From NCBI RefSeq assembly GCF_000719555.1, contig NZ_JOGX01000011.1:62001-126000 (forward strand): a stretch of DNA of 64,000 nt. The letters are read 5' to 3'. Origin of the DNA: Streptomyces sp. NRRL F-5727. Its GTDB lineage: Bacteria; Actinomycetota; Actinomycetes; Streptomycetales; Streptomycetaceae. Of the stretch, positions 56,575 to 64,000 are shown piece after piece. The position numbers and the translations under genes were made by a program. Each line of letters starts with the position of its first letter. The stretch's first letter is position 1. The notes beneath the pieces were generated by a model, which was given only the letters and a program-made list of their open reading frames with translations, had not been told where the DNA came from and made no database searches.

Positions 56575-57633
56575 TCACGAGAACCACAGCTCGTGGATGT
56601 GGTTGTCCTGGCCGCGGTAGACCACGTGCTGGGTATCGTCCACGTCCCAGGTGTACCCGGCAGGGGTACCGACAGCCTGCATGGAGCCACCCGACGCGAC
56701 GGTCAGGTCGTTGTGATGCCAGGCGCCGTTGAACCACAGCTCGTGGATGTGCTTGTCACTCCCGCGGTAGACCACGTGCTGGGTCTTGTCCACGTCCCAG
56801 GTGTATCCGACCGGATCGGAATGCGCCGCAACCTGACTGCCCGACGCGGTGATCAGGTCGTTGTGGTGCCAGGCGCCGTTGAACCACAGCTCATGGATGC
56901 GACTGTCCGGGCCGCGGTAGACCACGTGCTGGGTTCCGTCCACATCCCAGGTGTACCCGGCGGGGTCGCCATCGGCCTCGACGGGGCTGCCGGACGCGAC
57001 GGTCAGGTCGTTGTGATGCCAGGCGCCGTTGAACCACAGCTCGTGGATGTGGTTGTCCGGGCCGCGGTAGACCACGTGCTGGGTCCCGTCCACGTCCCAG
57101 GTGTACCCGTCTGGAAACCCTGCCACCTTCGCGGTGCTGCCGGACGCGGCATTCAGATTGTTGTGGTGCCACGAGCCGTTGAACCACAGCTCCCGGACGT
57201 TGCTGTCCTCATCGCAGAACACGACATGCTGGGTCTTGTCCACGTCCCAGGTGTAACCACAGGGGTCGCCGTTGGGATGGGCGCGTTCCGGGCTGCCCGA
57301 TGCGGCGATCAGATCGTTGTGGTGCCATGCGCCGTTGAACCACAGTTCCTGGATGTGCGTGTTCAGACCGCAGTACACGACGTGCTGGGTCCCGTCCACG
57401 TCCCAGGTGTAACCAGAGGGATCGCCGTTCGCCAGCACTTGGCTGCCCGATGCGGTGATCAGGTCGTTGTGGTGCCAGGCGCCGTTGAACCACAGCTCAT
57501 GGATGCGATTGTCCTGGCCGCGGTAGACCACGTGCTGGGTCTTGTCCACGTCCCAGGTGTATCCGTCCGGGTTTCCGCCGGCAGGTGCCGGGCTGCCCGA
57601 AGCGACGGTCAGATCATTGCGGTCCCATCCCAC
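56575..57633 (-). CDS. Seven-repeat beta-propeller, fucose-lectin-like protein
   Basis: A 352-residue protein made almost wholly of seven repeats starting at residues 24, 74, 126, 176, 226, 276 and 326. The unit is 50 residues (one of 52): GYTWDVD-TQHVVYRG-D-HIHELWFNGAWHHNDL--ASGS. The first 20 residues supply the missing half of the last repeat, so the ring closes by a Velcro blade. The HIHELWF pattern resembles AAL/PLL-type fucose-binding propellers. No signal peptide is seen. GTG 57633 has AGGGAGAG upstream. Codon use is less G/C-biased than its neighbours. It lies alone beside tRNA-Arg, which suggests transfer. Ligand binding is an inference. Confidence 0.85.
   Translation of the reverse strand: MGWDRNDLTVASGSPAPAGGNPDGYTWDVDKTQHVVYRGQDNRIHELWFNGAWHHNDLITASGSQVLANGDPSGYTWDVDGTQHVVYCGLNTHIQELWFNGAWHHNDLIAASGSPERAHPNGDPCGYTWDVDKTQHVVFCDEDSNVRELWFNGSWHHNNLNAASGSTAKVAGFPDGYTWDVDGTQHVVYRGPDNHIHELWFNGAWHHNDLTVASGSPVEADGDPAGYTWDVDGTQHVVYRGPDSRIHELWFNGAWHHNDLITASGSQVAAHSDPVGYTWDVDKTQHVVYRGSDKHIHELWFNGAWHHNDLTVASGGSMQAVGTPAGYTWDVDDTQHVVYRGQDNHIHELWFS
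56575..57633 (-). repeat. Seven tandem 150-bp coding repeats
   Basis: The propeller repeats are highly similar at the DNA level as well: the segment for TQHVVYRG and ELWFNGAWHHNDL is nearly identical in most copies. This points to recent duplication or gene conversion among blades. Confidence 0.85.
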
Positions 57634-57840
57634 GGTGCTCTCCCTTCATGCCTGTTTCGGCCGGACTCGGCCCATTAGCCAGTCAGACACCGACGAGGCA
57701 GCTCGGCATCCCCCGATGCAGGGAGTAGTGCTCTGGGACATGGGGCAGCGACAGACAGTCGAAGTGGCTCCCGCCCGGCAAGGCACACCACGGACGCCCG
57801 CCCCTTCCCCTTGCGCACGGAAAGTTACATGAGCGGCACA

Positions 57841-57858
57841 GTTCGATTTCACTCGAAC
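57841..57858. promoter_or_regulatory. Inverted repeat, possible operator for the lectin-like gene
   Basis: GTTCGA-TTTCAC-TCGAAC has perfect 6-bp arms and lies about 210 bp upstream of the lectin-like start. The regulator is unknown. Confidence 0.45.
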
Positions 57859-58040
57859 GGCTTAGTTTCGTCGCTCTCCGTAGCGCGCCCGGCGCCTCCG
57901 AGCACAGGTACGTCCATGCCGACTCGGCCTCGGCACCGGAGACGCGGTCAAACGAACGCTGCCGCCGGCTCGACACCGCTCGTCGAGGCACCGTGATCGG
58001 CGGTCCATGGGGAGATCGCGTGGGGGCTTGGGCAAGGGGT

Positions 58041-58068
58041 GTGCCCCCGGCGTCGGGGCCGGGGGCAC
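58041..58068 (-). terminator. Terminator of the M4 protease gene
   Basis: GTGCCCCCGGC and GCCGGGGGCAC form a perfect 11-bp stem around GTCGGG, 12 bp after the stop. Confidence 0.88.
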
Positions 58069-58079
58069 GGGTGGTCACG

Positions 58080-59651
58080 TCACTTGACGTTGACGGCCTT
58101 CCAGGCGGCGTTGACCGCGTTGTATTCGGAGGAGGTCGCGCCGTAGAGGTCGGACGCCGCGGAGAGGGTGGCGGTGCGGGCGCCGGCGTAGGTGGTGGAG
58201 GAGGTCATGTAGGTGGAGAGGGCCTTGTACCAGATCTGGTACGCCTTCTCGCGGCCTATGCCGGTGACGGTGGAGTTGTCGTAGGTCGGGGAGTTGTAGG
58301 TGACCCCGTTGATCGTCTTGGTGCCGCTGCCCTCCGCCAGGAGGTAGAAGAAGTGGTTGGCCGGGCCCGAGGAGTAGTGGACGTCGAGGCGGCCGAGGCT
58401 GCTGGACCAGTAGTCGGCGGAGTTGCCGTCCTTGCTGGGCTTGTCCATGTAGCGGAGCGGGGTGCCGTTGCCGCGGATGTCGATCTTCTCGCCGATGAGG
58501 TAGTCGCCGGCGTCGGACGCGTTGTTCGCGTAGAACTCGACCGAGGTGCCGAGGATGTCGGAGGTCGCCTCGTTGAGGCCGCCGGACTCCTTGCTGTAGC
58601 GGAGGTTCGCCGTGGAGGCGGTGAGGCCGTGGGTCATCTCGTGGCCGGCGACGTCGAGGGAGGTCAGCGGCTTGGCGTTGCCGGCGCCGTCGCCGTACGT
58701 CATGCAGAAGCAGGAGTCGGACCAGAAGGCGTTGACGTAGGCGTTGCCGTAGTGGACGCGTGAGTAGGCGGCGACGCCGTCGCCGCGGATGCCGTTGCGG
58801 CCGAGCTCGTTCTTGTAGAAGTCCCAGGTGACGGCCGCGCCGTAGTGGGCGTCGGCGGCCGCGGTCTCGCGGTTGCTCGCCAGGCCGTTGCCCCAGGTGT
58901 CGGTGGAGTTGGTGAAGAGGGTGCCGGTGCCGCTGGTGCCGCCCTTCAGGTCGTACGTCTTGTGGCCGCCGCGGCCGGCGTCCGTGAGGGTGAAGCCGGG
59001 CGAGGTGCCGAGGGTGACCTGGCCGCTGTACTGGGTGTTGCCGACGCCCGTCTCGATCGCCTCGTAGGAGTGCAGCTCCTTGCCGGTGGTGGCGTCCGTG
59101 ATGACGTGGCGCTCGCTCGGCGTGCCGTCGTGCTGGTGGCCGGTCTCCACGGTCTCCCAGGCGAGGACGGGCTTGCCGCCGGCCGCCCAGATCACCTTGC
59201 GGGCGCCTTCGCGCGCCGTGGCGGCGGCGGCCGTGGTCGGCACGGAGATGCGGGCCGAGGTCGCCTTGGTGGTGGAGCGGGCGCCGTTCTTCTTCTGGTG
59301 GACCACGAGGTCGCCGCCGAGGACCGGCAGGCCGTCGTAGGTGCGCTCGTACCGCGTGTGGACGGTGCCGTCCGCGTCCTTCACGACGTCGCGGACGACC
59401 AGCTTCTCCCGGTCGGCCAGGCCGATCGCCTCGGCGGTGGCGGCGGCCGACGCCTGGGCCTGCTGGATCGCGGCGGCCCGCTGGGGGGCGCTGAGGACGA
59501 GGGCGGTGGCCCCGGCCCCGGTGCCGGTCTCGTTGACGACCGCGGCTCCGGCGGTTCCGGTCTGGACTCCGACGACGACCATGGCGGCCGAGGCGACGAG
59601 GGCGGCGGTGCGGACGACGGTCCGGCGGTGCGAGGACTGCTGGCGGATCAC
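58080..59651 (-). CDS. Secreted M4-family (thermolysin-like) neutral metalloprotease
   Basis: A 523-residue preproprotein. The signal peptide (RRTVVRTAALVASAAMVVVG) ends near AGAA at residue 37. A FTP/PepSY propeptide (GLPVLGGDLVVHQ) covers about 80-205, and the mature enzyme follows. Zinc ligands His337 and His341 and catalytic Glu338 lie in GHEMTHG, with the third ligand Glu361 in GLNEATSD. The C-terminal catalytic His lies in the DVHYSSGPANHFFY block. GTG 59651 follows AAGGAG. The protease supplies amino acids from external protein. Confidence 0.95.
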   Translation of the reverse strand: MIRQQSSHRRTVVRTAALVASAAMVVVGVQTGTAGAAVVNETGTGAGATALVLSAPQRAAAIQQAQASAAATAEAIGLADREKLVVRDVVKDADGTVHTRYERTYDGLPVLGGDLVVHQKKNGARSTTKATSARISVPTTAAAATAREGARKVIWAAGGKPVLAWETVETGHQHDGTPSERHVITDATTGKELHSYEAIETGVGNTQYSGQVTLGTSPGFTLTDAGRGGHKTYDLKGGTSGTGTLFTNSTDTWGNGLASNRETAAADAHYGAAVTWDFYKNELGRNGIRGDGVAAYSRVHYGNAYVNAFWSDSCFCMTYGDGAGNAKPLTSLDVAGHEMTHGLTASTANLRYSKESGGLNEATSDILGTSVEFYANNASDAGDYLIGEKIDIRGNGTPLRYMDKPSKDGNSADYWSSSLGRLDVHYSSGPANHFFYLLAEGSGTKTINGVTYNSPTYDNSTVTGIGREKAYQIWYKALSTYMTSSTTYAGARTATLSAASDLYGATSSEYNAVNAAWKAVNVK

Positions 59652-59849
59652 GCGGGCTCCTTCGCTGAAACGCGTGGGGGTTCATGTGGGGGGTGACGCG
59701 GTGGGGAGCGTGCCAGGAGAACGCGTTCTTTGACAGGTATGCAACAAGAATTTGACCATCTGTTGTCCGAAGGACGGGGTGGGGTGTCCGCTATGCGGCA
59801 TGTCAACCGGGCTCGGAGCGGGAACAGTTGGGGCGGGTCGGGCATGGCT

Positions 59850-59883
59850 GGGCCCCCTGCCTCCGGAGGGAGGCAGGGGGCCC
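59850..59883 (-). terminator. ku terminator
   Basis: GGGCCCCCTGCCTCC pairs perfectly over 15 bp with its complement around GGAG, about 32 bp after the ku stop. Confidence 0.92.
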
Positions 59884-59915
59884 GTGGTGGTTCAGGGGGC
59901 GGGGTCGGCCCGGGG

Positions 59916-60956
59916 TCAGGCCGTGCGCTTCTTCGGTGCCGCCTTCTTCGGTGCCGCCTTCTTCGATGCAGCCTGCTTGGCCGTCGCCTTCTTCGTCTCG
60001 GCCGCCTTCTTCGTCCCGGCCGTCTTGCTCGTCGCGGTCGTCTTCTTGGCCGCCGCGGTCTTCTTCGCCGTCGTCGTCTTCTTCGCCGTCGTCGTCGTCT
60101 TCTCGGCCGTCTTCTTCGCCGTCGCCGTCTTCTTCGCCGGGCGGCTCTTGATGTCCGTGACCACGGCCGGCTCGCCCCGGGACTCCTTCGCCTCGCGGAC
60201 GCTCTTCTCCAGCGCCGCCATCAGGTCGATCACCTGGCCGCCGCCCTCCTCGCCCGGCTCCGGGGGCGCCACTCCCGCGCCGCCCGCCGCCTTCGCCGCG
60301 ATCATCTCCTCCACCGCCTCGCGGTAGTCGTCGTGGAGGGTGCTGATGTCGACCTCGCCGAGGGTGGCCATCAGGGCGTCCGCCAGGTCGAGTTCGGCGT
60401 CGCGGACCGTCACCTGGGTCTCCGGGGCCACGCCCTCCGGCGCGCGGATCTCGTCCGGCCAGAGCAGGCCGTGCATGGCGATCACGTCGTCCACGACCCG
60501 GAGCATGCCCAGCCGTTCGCGGCCCCGCAGCGCGTACTTCGCCACCGCCACCTTGTCGCTGCGCTTCAGCGCCTCCCGCAGGAGCGTGTACGGCTTGGCG
60601 GCCGGCACCCCGTTCGCCGAGAGGTAGTACGCGGCGTCCATCTGGAGCGGGTCGATGTCGCCGGCCGGGACGAAGGCGACGATCTCGATCGTCTTGGCCG
60701 TGGGCAGCGGCAGCGCGGCCAGGTCCTCGTCGGTGATCGGGATCATGGTCCCGTCGGCGTCCTCGTACGCCTTCCCGATCTCGGCCTGCGTGACCTCCTC
60801 GCCGTCCAGCTCGCAGACCTTCCGGTAGCGGATCCGGCCGCCGTCCGCGGCGTGGATCTGGCGGAAGGAGACGGACCGGCTCTCGGTGGCGTTCACCAGC
60901 TTGATCGGGATGCTGACCAGGCCGAAGGATATGGCGCCGTTCCAGATCGATCGCAC
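59916..60956 (-). CDS. ku: Non-homologous end-joining protein Ku
   Basis: A 346-residue protein that binds DNA ends and recruits LigD. The Ku core (SIWNGAISFGLVSIPIKLVNAT, VCELDGEEVTQAEIGKAYE, YYLSANGVPAAKPYTLL) spans about residues 3-255. The last 75 residues are a Lys/Ala/Thr tail of repeated AKKT units, like histone H1 tails, which in actinobacterial Ku aids DNA binding. GTG 60956 with AAGGGAAC upstream. It is divergent from the ligD polymerase gene across 50 bp. Confidence 0.96.
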   Translation of the reverse strand: MRSIWNGAISFGLVSIPIKLVNATESRSVSFRQIHAADGGRIRYRKVCELDGEEVTQAEIGKAYEDADGTMIPITDEDLAALPLPTAKTIEIVAFVPAGDIDPLQMDAAYYLSANGVPAAKPYTLLREALKRSDKVAVAKYALRGRERLGMLRVVDDVIAMHGLLWPDEIRAPEGVAPETQVTVRDAELDLADALMATLGEVDISTLHDDYREAVEEMIAAKAAGGAGVAPPEPGEEGGGQVIDLMAALEKSVREAKESRGEPAVVTDIKSRPAKKTATAKKTAEKTTTTAKKTTTAKKTAAAKKTTATSKTAGTKKAAETKKATAKQAASKKAAPKKAAPKKRTA

Positions 60957-61006
60957 GGTTTGTTCCCTTCGTACCGGTTCGGCGGGAAACATGGGAGTCT
61001 CATCGT

Positions 61007-61891
61007 ATGACGCCCATCACAGAGGTGGCCGGGCGGCGCATCACGCTCAGTAACCTCGGCAAGGTCATCCACCCCGCCACGGGCACCACCAAGGGCGAGC
61101 TGCTGCACTACTACGCCACCGTCGAGGCCGCGATCCTGCCGCATCTGCGCGACCGGCCCGTCTCCTTCCTGCGCTATCCGGACGGGCCCGGCGGGCAGCT
61201 CTTCTTCACCAAGAATCCGCCGCCCGGTACGCCCGCCTGGGTGGCCACCACGCCCGTGCCGCGCACCGAGGACCCGCGCGCCCGGCAGGTGATGGTCCAG
61301 GACCTGCCGTCGCTGGTGTGGGCGTCGAACCTGGTCGTGGAGTTCCACACCCCGCAGTGGACCGCCGCCTCCCCCGCCGTCGCCGACCGGCTCGTCCTGG
61401 ACCTCGACCCGGGGCCGCCGGCCACCGTCGTCGACTGCTGCCGGGTCGCGCTCCACCTGCGCGAACGGCTCGCCCGGGACGGTCTGGCCGCCTTCGCCAA
61501 GACCTCCGGCGCCAAGGGGCTCCATCTGCTGGTCCCGGTGCTGCCGACGCCGTCCGGGCAGGTCTCCGCGTACGCGAAGCGGCTCGCCGTCGAGACGGAG
61601 GCGGAGCTGCCGCGGCTGGTCACGCACCGGATGACGAAGGCCCTGCGCGCCGGGAAGGTCTTCGTCGACCACAGCCAGAACGCCGCCGCCAAGACCACCG
61701 CCACCCCCTACACCCTCCGGGCCCGCGAACGGCCCACCGTCTCCGCGCCGGTCACCTGGGAGGAGGTCGAGGCGTGCGCGAACCCCGCGGACCTGGTCTT
61801 CGTGATGGACGACATCACGCCACGTCTGGAGCGGTACGGGGAGCTGATGGGGCCGCTGTTCGACGCGGGGCGGGCGGGGGAAGTGCCGTGA
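61007..61891 (+). CDS. ligD: LigD-type polymerase/primase domain protein
   Basis: A 294-residue stand-alone PrimPol domain of NHEJ that fills and extends ends with a preference for ribonucleotides. The N-terminus VAGRRITLSNLGKVIHPATG and the catalytic Asp132/Asp134 of LDLDPGPP are intact, as are KTSGAKGLHLLVP and HRMTKALRAGKVFVD. The ligase domain is in the next gene, coupled by a 4-bp overlap, so LigD is split here. The phosphoesterase domain is not found in the window. Confidence 0.95.
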   Translation: MTPITEVAGRRITLSNLGKVIHPATGTTKGELLHYYATVEAAILPHLRDRPVSFLRYPDGPGGQLFFTKNPPPGTPAWVATTPVPRTEDPRARQVMVQDLPSLVWASNLVVEFHTPQWTAASPAVADRLVLDLDPGPPATVVDCCRVALHLRERLARDGLAAFAKTSGAKGLHLLVPVLPTPSGQVSAYAKRLAVETEAELPRLVTHRMTKALRAGKVFVDHSQNAAAKTTATPYTLRARERPTVSAPVTWEEVEACANPADLVFVMDDITPRLERYGELMGPLFDAGRAGEVP

Positions 61892-62916
61892 GCGGCGGCA
61901 GCGGAGTGCGCGGGGGCCACGCCGGGAACGGTGGGAGCGGGGTGCGCGGTGGGCACGGTGGGAGCGGCGGCAGCGGGATGCGCGATGGCCACGCCGGCAG
62001 CGGGGTGAGCGGTGGCGGCGGAGTCGTGCTCGTGCCGCCGGTGGAGGTCATGCGGCCGCGGCCGGCGGAGGAGATCCCCCCGCAGGCGCCGCCGCCCCGG
62101 GAGCTCCAGTACTCCCTCAAGCTCGACGGCTTCCGGGCGCTCGCCTTCGTCCTGGAGGGCGGGCGGGTGGTGCTCCAGTCGCGGTCCCGGCGCGACCTCG
62201 CCCCCGAGTTCCCGGACATCGCGGCGGCCCTGGCGGCCCGGCTGCCGGCCGGGATCGTGCTGGACGGGGAGCTGTGCGCGTACCGCGAGGGGCGGCTCAG
62301 CTTCACCGACCTGCTGCGCTCGCACGCCGACCGGGTACGGACCGGGGTGCCCGTCTCGTACATCGCCTTCGACCTGCTCGCCGTGCCCGGCCGGGACGTC
62401 CGGGCGCTGCCGCTGCGGGACCGGTGGGAGCTGCTCGGCACGGCGCTGAGCGAGGTCGGGCCGCCGCTCCAGCGGGTGCTGGCGACGGACGACGAGGAGA
62501 CCGCGCGCGCGTGGTTCCGGGATCTGCGGGCGGCGGGCGTGGAGGGGGTCGTGGCCAAGGCGATGGGCTCGGCGTACCGCTCCGGCGCCACCTGGGCCTG
62601 GCGGAAGGTGCGGCATTCCGAGACCGTGGACGCGGAGCTGACCGGGCTGGTCGGCCCGGCCGACCGCCCCCGGGCGCTGCTGGTCCGGCTGCCGGACGGA
62701 CGGACCCTGACGACGGTGCCCCGGCTGACCGCGGTGCAGGCCCGGGAGGTCGGGGCCCGGGTCGCGGAGGCAGGCGGCGGGCTGACGCCGGAGACCGACC
62801 CCGAGCACGGACCGGTGCTGCGGCTCGCGCGGCCGCAGGCGGTGGAGCTGCGGCAGGTCGCGGGACGACAGACCGGCGCCCCCGCGTTCGTACGGTTCCG
62901 GGGGGAGGGGGTGTGA
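61888..62916 (+). CDS. ATP-dependent DNA ligase, LigD ligase-domain type
   Basis: A 342-residue ligase. Motif I KLDGFR holds the adenylated Lys78. Motif III is VLDGELCAY, motif IV EGVVAKAMGSAYRSG and motif V WAWRKVRH. An OB-fold domain follows to the C-terminus. The first 45 residues are a Gly/His/Ser/Val tract of three imperfect GGSGVRGGHAGN-like units. GTG 61888 overlaps the polymerase stop (GTGA) and has GGGGGAAG upstream. A start further in, at Met31 or Val46, would remove this tract. Confidence 0.92.
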   Translation: MSGGSGVRGGHAGNGGSGVRGGHGGSGGSGMRDGHAGSGVSGGGGVVLVPPVEVMRPRPAEEIPPQAPPPRELQYSLKLDGFRALAFVLEGGRVVLQSRSRRDLAPEFPDIAAALAARLPAGIVLDGELCAYREGRLSFTDLLRSHADRVRTGVPVSYIAFDLLAVPGRDVRALPLRDRWELLGTALSEVGPPLQRVLATDDEETARAWFRDLRAAGVEGVVAKAMGSAYRSGATWAWRKVRHSETVDAELTGLVGPADRPRALLVRLPDGRTLTTVPRLTAVQAREVGARVAEAGGGLTPETDPEHGPVLRLARPQAVELRQVAGRQTGAPAFVRFRGEGV

Positions 62917-63265
62917 GACCCGGCCCCCGGGACCTCCGGGCGGGCGGGCGCCGGGGGGCGTGGAACCCGCTTCCCCGTGACCTCCACGCGCGCGTGCCTG
63001 AGGGGGTGGGGGTGACGTGGTTCCGGTCCGCGTGACCTCCACGCGCGCGTGCCCGCGGGGGCGTGGCGCGCGCCCCCGCGACCCCCGCGCGCGCGTGCGT
63101 GGGGGTGTTTTCGTCGACAACGGCGGGTCCTCGCACCGTACATGGCGCAAACCGAGCGCAACACTCGCCGGTCGTGGGGTGGGTGGCGCCGGTTCGGCGT
63201 CGATGTCCTTCCTGTGGTGCACACTTGCTGCCTGGTAGAGGGCTCACGGGGAAGGCGGCCGGGCA
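62917..63265. other. 349-bp gap with direct repeats between ligase and HEAT gene
   Basis: No coding region is supported. The left half holds the 23-bp direct repeats listed separately, in a tract dominated by alternating GC. A GGTAGAGGG box (63234-63242) about 25 bp before the HEAT gene could be its -10 region. Confidence 0.5.
62976..63099. repeat. Two perfect 23-bp direct repeats and a degenerate third
   Basis: The same 23 bases occur at 62976-62998 and 63031-63053, a period of 55 bp: CGTGACCTCCACGC followed by GCGCGTGCC. A third copy at about 63078-63099 keeps the GCGCGCGTGCG core but has ACCCCC in place of ACCTCC. The ACGCGCGCGT core is itself palindromic. Confidence 0.85.
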
Positions 63266-64000
63266 ATGCTGACGGGGATCGAGGAGGTCGACTGGGCCTC
63301 GCTGGGGCACGCCTACGGCCCCGCGGACGACGTGCCGGCACTGCTCCGCGGTCTCGCCTCGCCCGACCCCGCCGAGCGGGAGGCCGGCCTCGACGGCATG
63401 TACGGGGCGGTCCACCACCAGGGCGACGTGTACGACTCCACCCTCGCCTGCATCCCCTTCCTCCTGGAACTGGTCGCCGATCCCGCCGTCCAGGACCGCG
63501 GCGGCATCGTCGAACTGCTCACCAGCATCGGCGGGATCGAGCTCGACGACGAGGACGACGACCTGGACGGGCCGGCCGGGACGGGTGTGGACGACGACGG
63601 GTTCGTCCCGGCCGCGAACTTCGCGATGGCGGCCGCGGCCGTCGCCGCCGGAGCCGACGTCTTCCTCGGTCTGGTCGACGACGCCGACCCGGAGGTGCGG
63701 CTCGCCGCGCCGGTGGCGCTGGCGTCGCTGCACCCGGACCCCGCGCGCGTGCTGACCCTGCTGCGGGAGCGGCTGACCGTGGAGCCGGACACGGAGGTGC
63801 GGCTCGCGCTGGTCGAGGCGGTGGGGCGGATCGCGCTGCGGCACGCCTCGCTCTGCGCCGAGACGGTCGACTGGCTGGCCTGGCTGGCGCGGGCGGCCCA
63901 CGACCCGGGGCTGAGGCTCGCGGCCCTCGCACAGCTCGCGCGGTGCTGCCCCGGCCGGATCCCGGACGACATCGTGGGGCGCGTGACGGAGCTCCTGGAG
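63266..64000 (+). CDS. HEAT-repeat protein, truncated by the window edge
   Basis: The open frame of 245 codons starts MLTGIEEVDWASLGHAYGPA and runs off the end. It has helical repeats of the HEAT/PBS type (FLGLVDDADPEVRLAAPVAL, TEVRLALVEAVGRIALRHA, LRLAALAQLARCCPG) with an acidic insert DDEDDDLDGPAGTGVDDD. Such proteins are binding scaffolds. The start ATG 63266 has only a distant GGGGAAGG upstream. Function is unknown. Confidence 0.85.
   Translation, partial: MLTGIEEVDWASLGHAYGPADDVPALLRGLASPDPAEREAGLDGMYGAVHHQGDVYDSTLACIPFLLELVADPAVQDRGGIVELLTSIGGIELDDEDDDLDGPAGTGVDDDGFVPAANFAMAAAAVAAGADVFLGLVDDADPEVRLAAPVALASLHPDPARVLTLLRERLTVEPDTEVRLALVEAVGRIALRHASLCAETVDWLAWLARAAHDPGLRLAALAQLARCCPGRIPDDIVGRVTELLE

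Larger units (their letters stand above)
57634..58079. other. 446-bp gap between the lectin-like gene and the M4 protease
   Basis: No coding region is supported. The middle is AT-richer than usual and holds the inverted repeat at 57841-57858, so the lectin-like promoter probably lies in 57650-57880. The right end holds the protease terminator. Confidence 0.5.

Noticed and set aside
56593..57678. A 361-codon repetitive frame opposite the lectin-like gene
   Set aside because: Its repeats only reflect the repeats of the real gene, which has the ribosome site and the propeller motif.
56115..58079. An attachment-site duplicate of the tRNA-Arg 3' end
   Set aside because: I looked for the T-arm and acceptor sequence downstream and saw no second copy, so no bounded integrated element can be claimed.
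62976..63099. CRISPR array
   Set aside because: There are only two perfect repeats and a degenerate third, GC-alternating spacers, and no cas genes.

Overview
The window looks like chromosome-core DNA of a Streptomyces species. It is very GC-rich with strong third-position G/C bias, and it carries Streptomyces landmarks: the polar cytoskeleton pair scy-filP, an F1Fo ATP synthase operon in the order IBEFHAGDC, a chiS-chiR-chiC chitinase locus, nucS, nrtL, a Rho with a long Arg/Gln-rich insertion, and many genes whose start codon lies 6-8 bp after a -10 box (leaderless transcripts). From memory, gene order matches the S. coelicolor region SCO5351 to about SCO5405 read backwards, then jumps at a tRNA-Arg gene to the ku/ligD locus.

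Layout. 1-4.3 kb: a truncated TetR gene with twin palindromic operators, a thiamine-binding-protein/DUF3817 pair, three tandem AIM24 paralogues and a MarR regulator. 4.3-7.2 kb: meaB and an acetyl-CoA acetyltransferase divergent from methylmalonyl-CoA epimerase. 7.3-12.6 kb: scy and filP. 12.7-16.7 kb: two duplicated ABC exporter pairs. 16.7-25.8 kb: a zinc-finger protein, an LLM oxidoreductase, an SCO5389-family protein, nucS, a large membrane-anchored ATPase, a STAS protein, 3-hydroxybutyryl-CoA dehydrogenase, remnants of a deleted TetR/ABC locus, PduO-type adenosyltransferase and a membrane protein. 26-29.8 kb: chiS-chiR-chiC. 29.9-38.6 kb: a DUF2550 protein and the atp operon, with a candidate Rex operator upstream of atpI. 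38.6-46.5 kb: a WecA-like transferase, glyA, a low-Mr phosphatase homologue, sua5, prmC, prfA, rpmE and an LCP ligase. 46.7-56 kb: rho, thrB, thrC, hom, lysA, nrtL and a response regulator. 56.1-58.1 kb: tRNA-Arg(CCG) followed by a small accessory segment with a seven-repeat beta-propeller lectin-like gene. 58-64 kb: a secreted M4 protease, ku divergent from a split ligD (polymerase and ligase), a repeat-bearing gap and a truncated HEAT-repeat gene.

Functional links. mce, meaB, the PduO adenosyltransferase, the thiolase and the hydroxybutyryl-CoA dehydrogenase serve B12-dependent methylmalonyl-CoA and acetoacetyl/hydroxybutyryl-CoA metabolism. hom-thrC-thrB and lysA form the aspartate-family block. 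prfA, prmC, rpmE, sua5 and rho are information-processing genes. The chitinase is adjacent to its two-component system and carries two 12-bp chitinase repeats in its promoter.

Most of the window is conserved core. The least ordinary parts are the lectin-like gene beside the tRNA, the doubly truncated TetR/ABC scar, the three copies of the phosphatase gene tail, the ATPase with a mucin-like external tail, and the 23-bp direct repeats near the right end.
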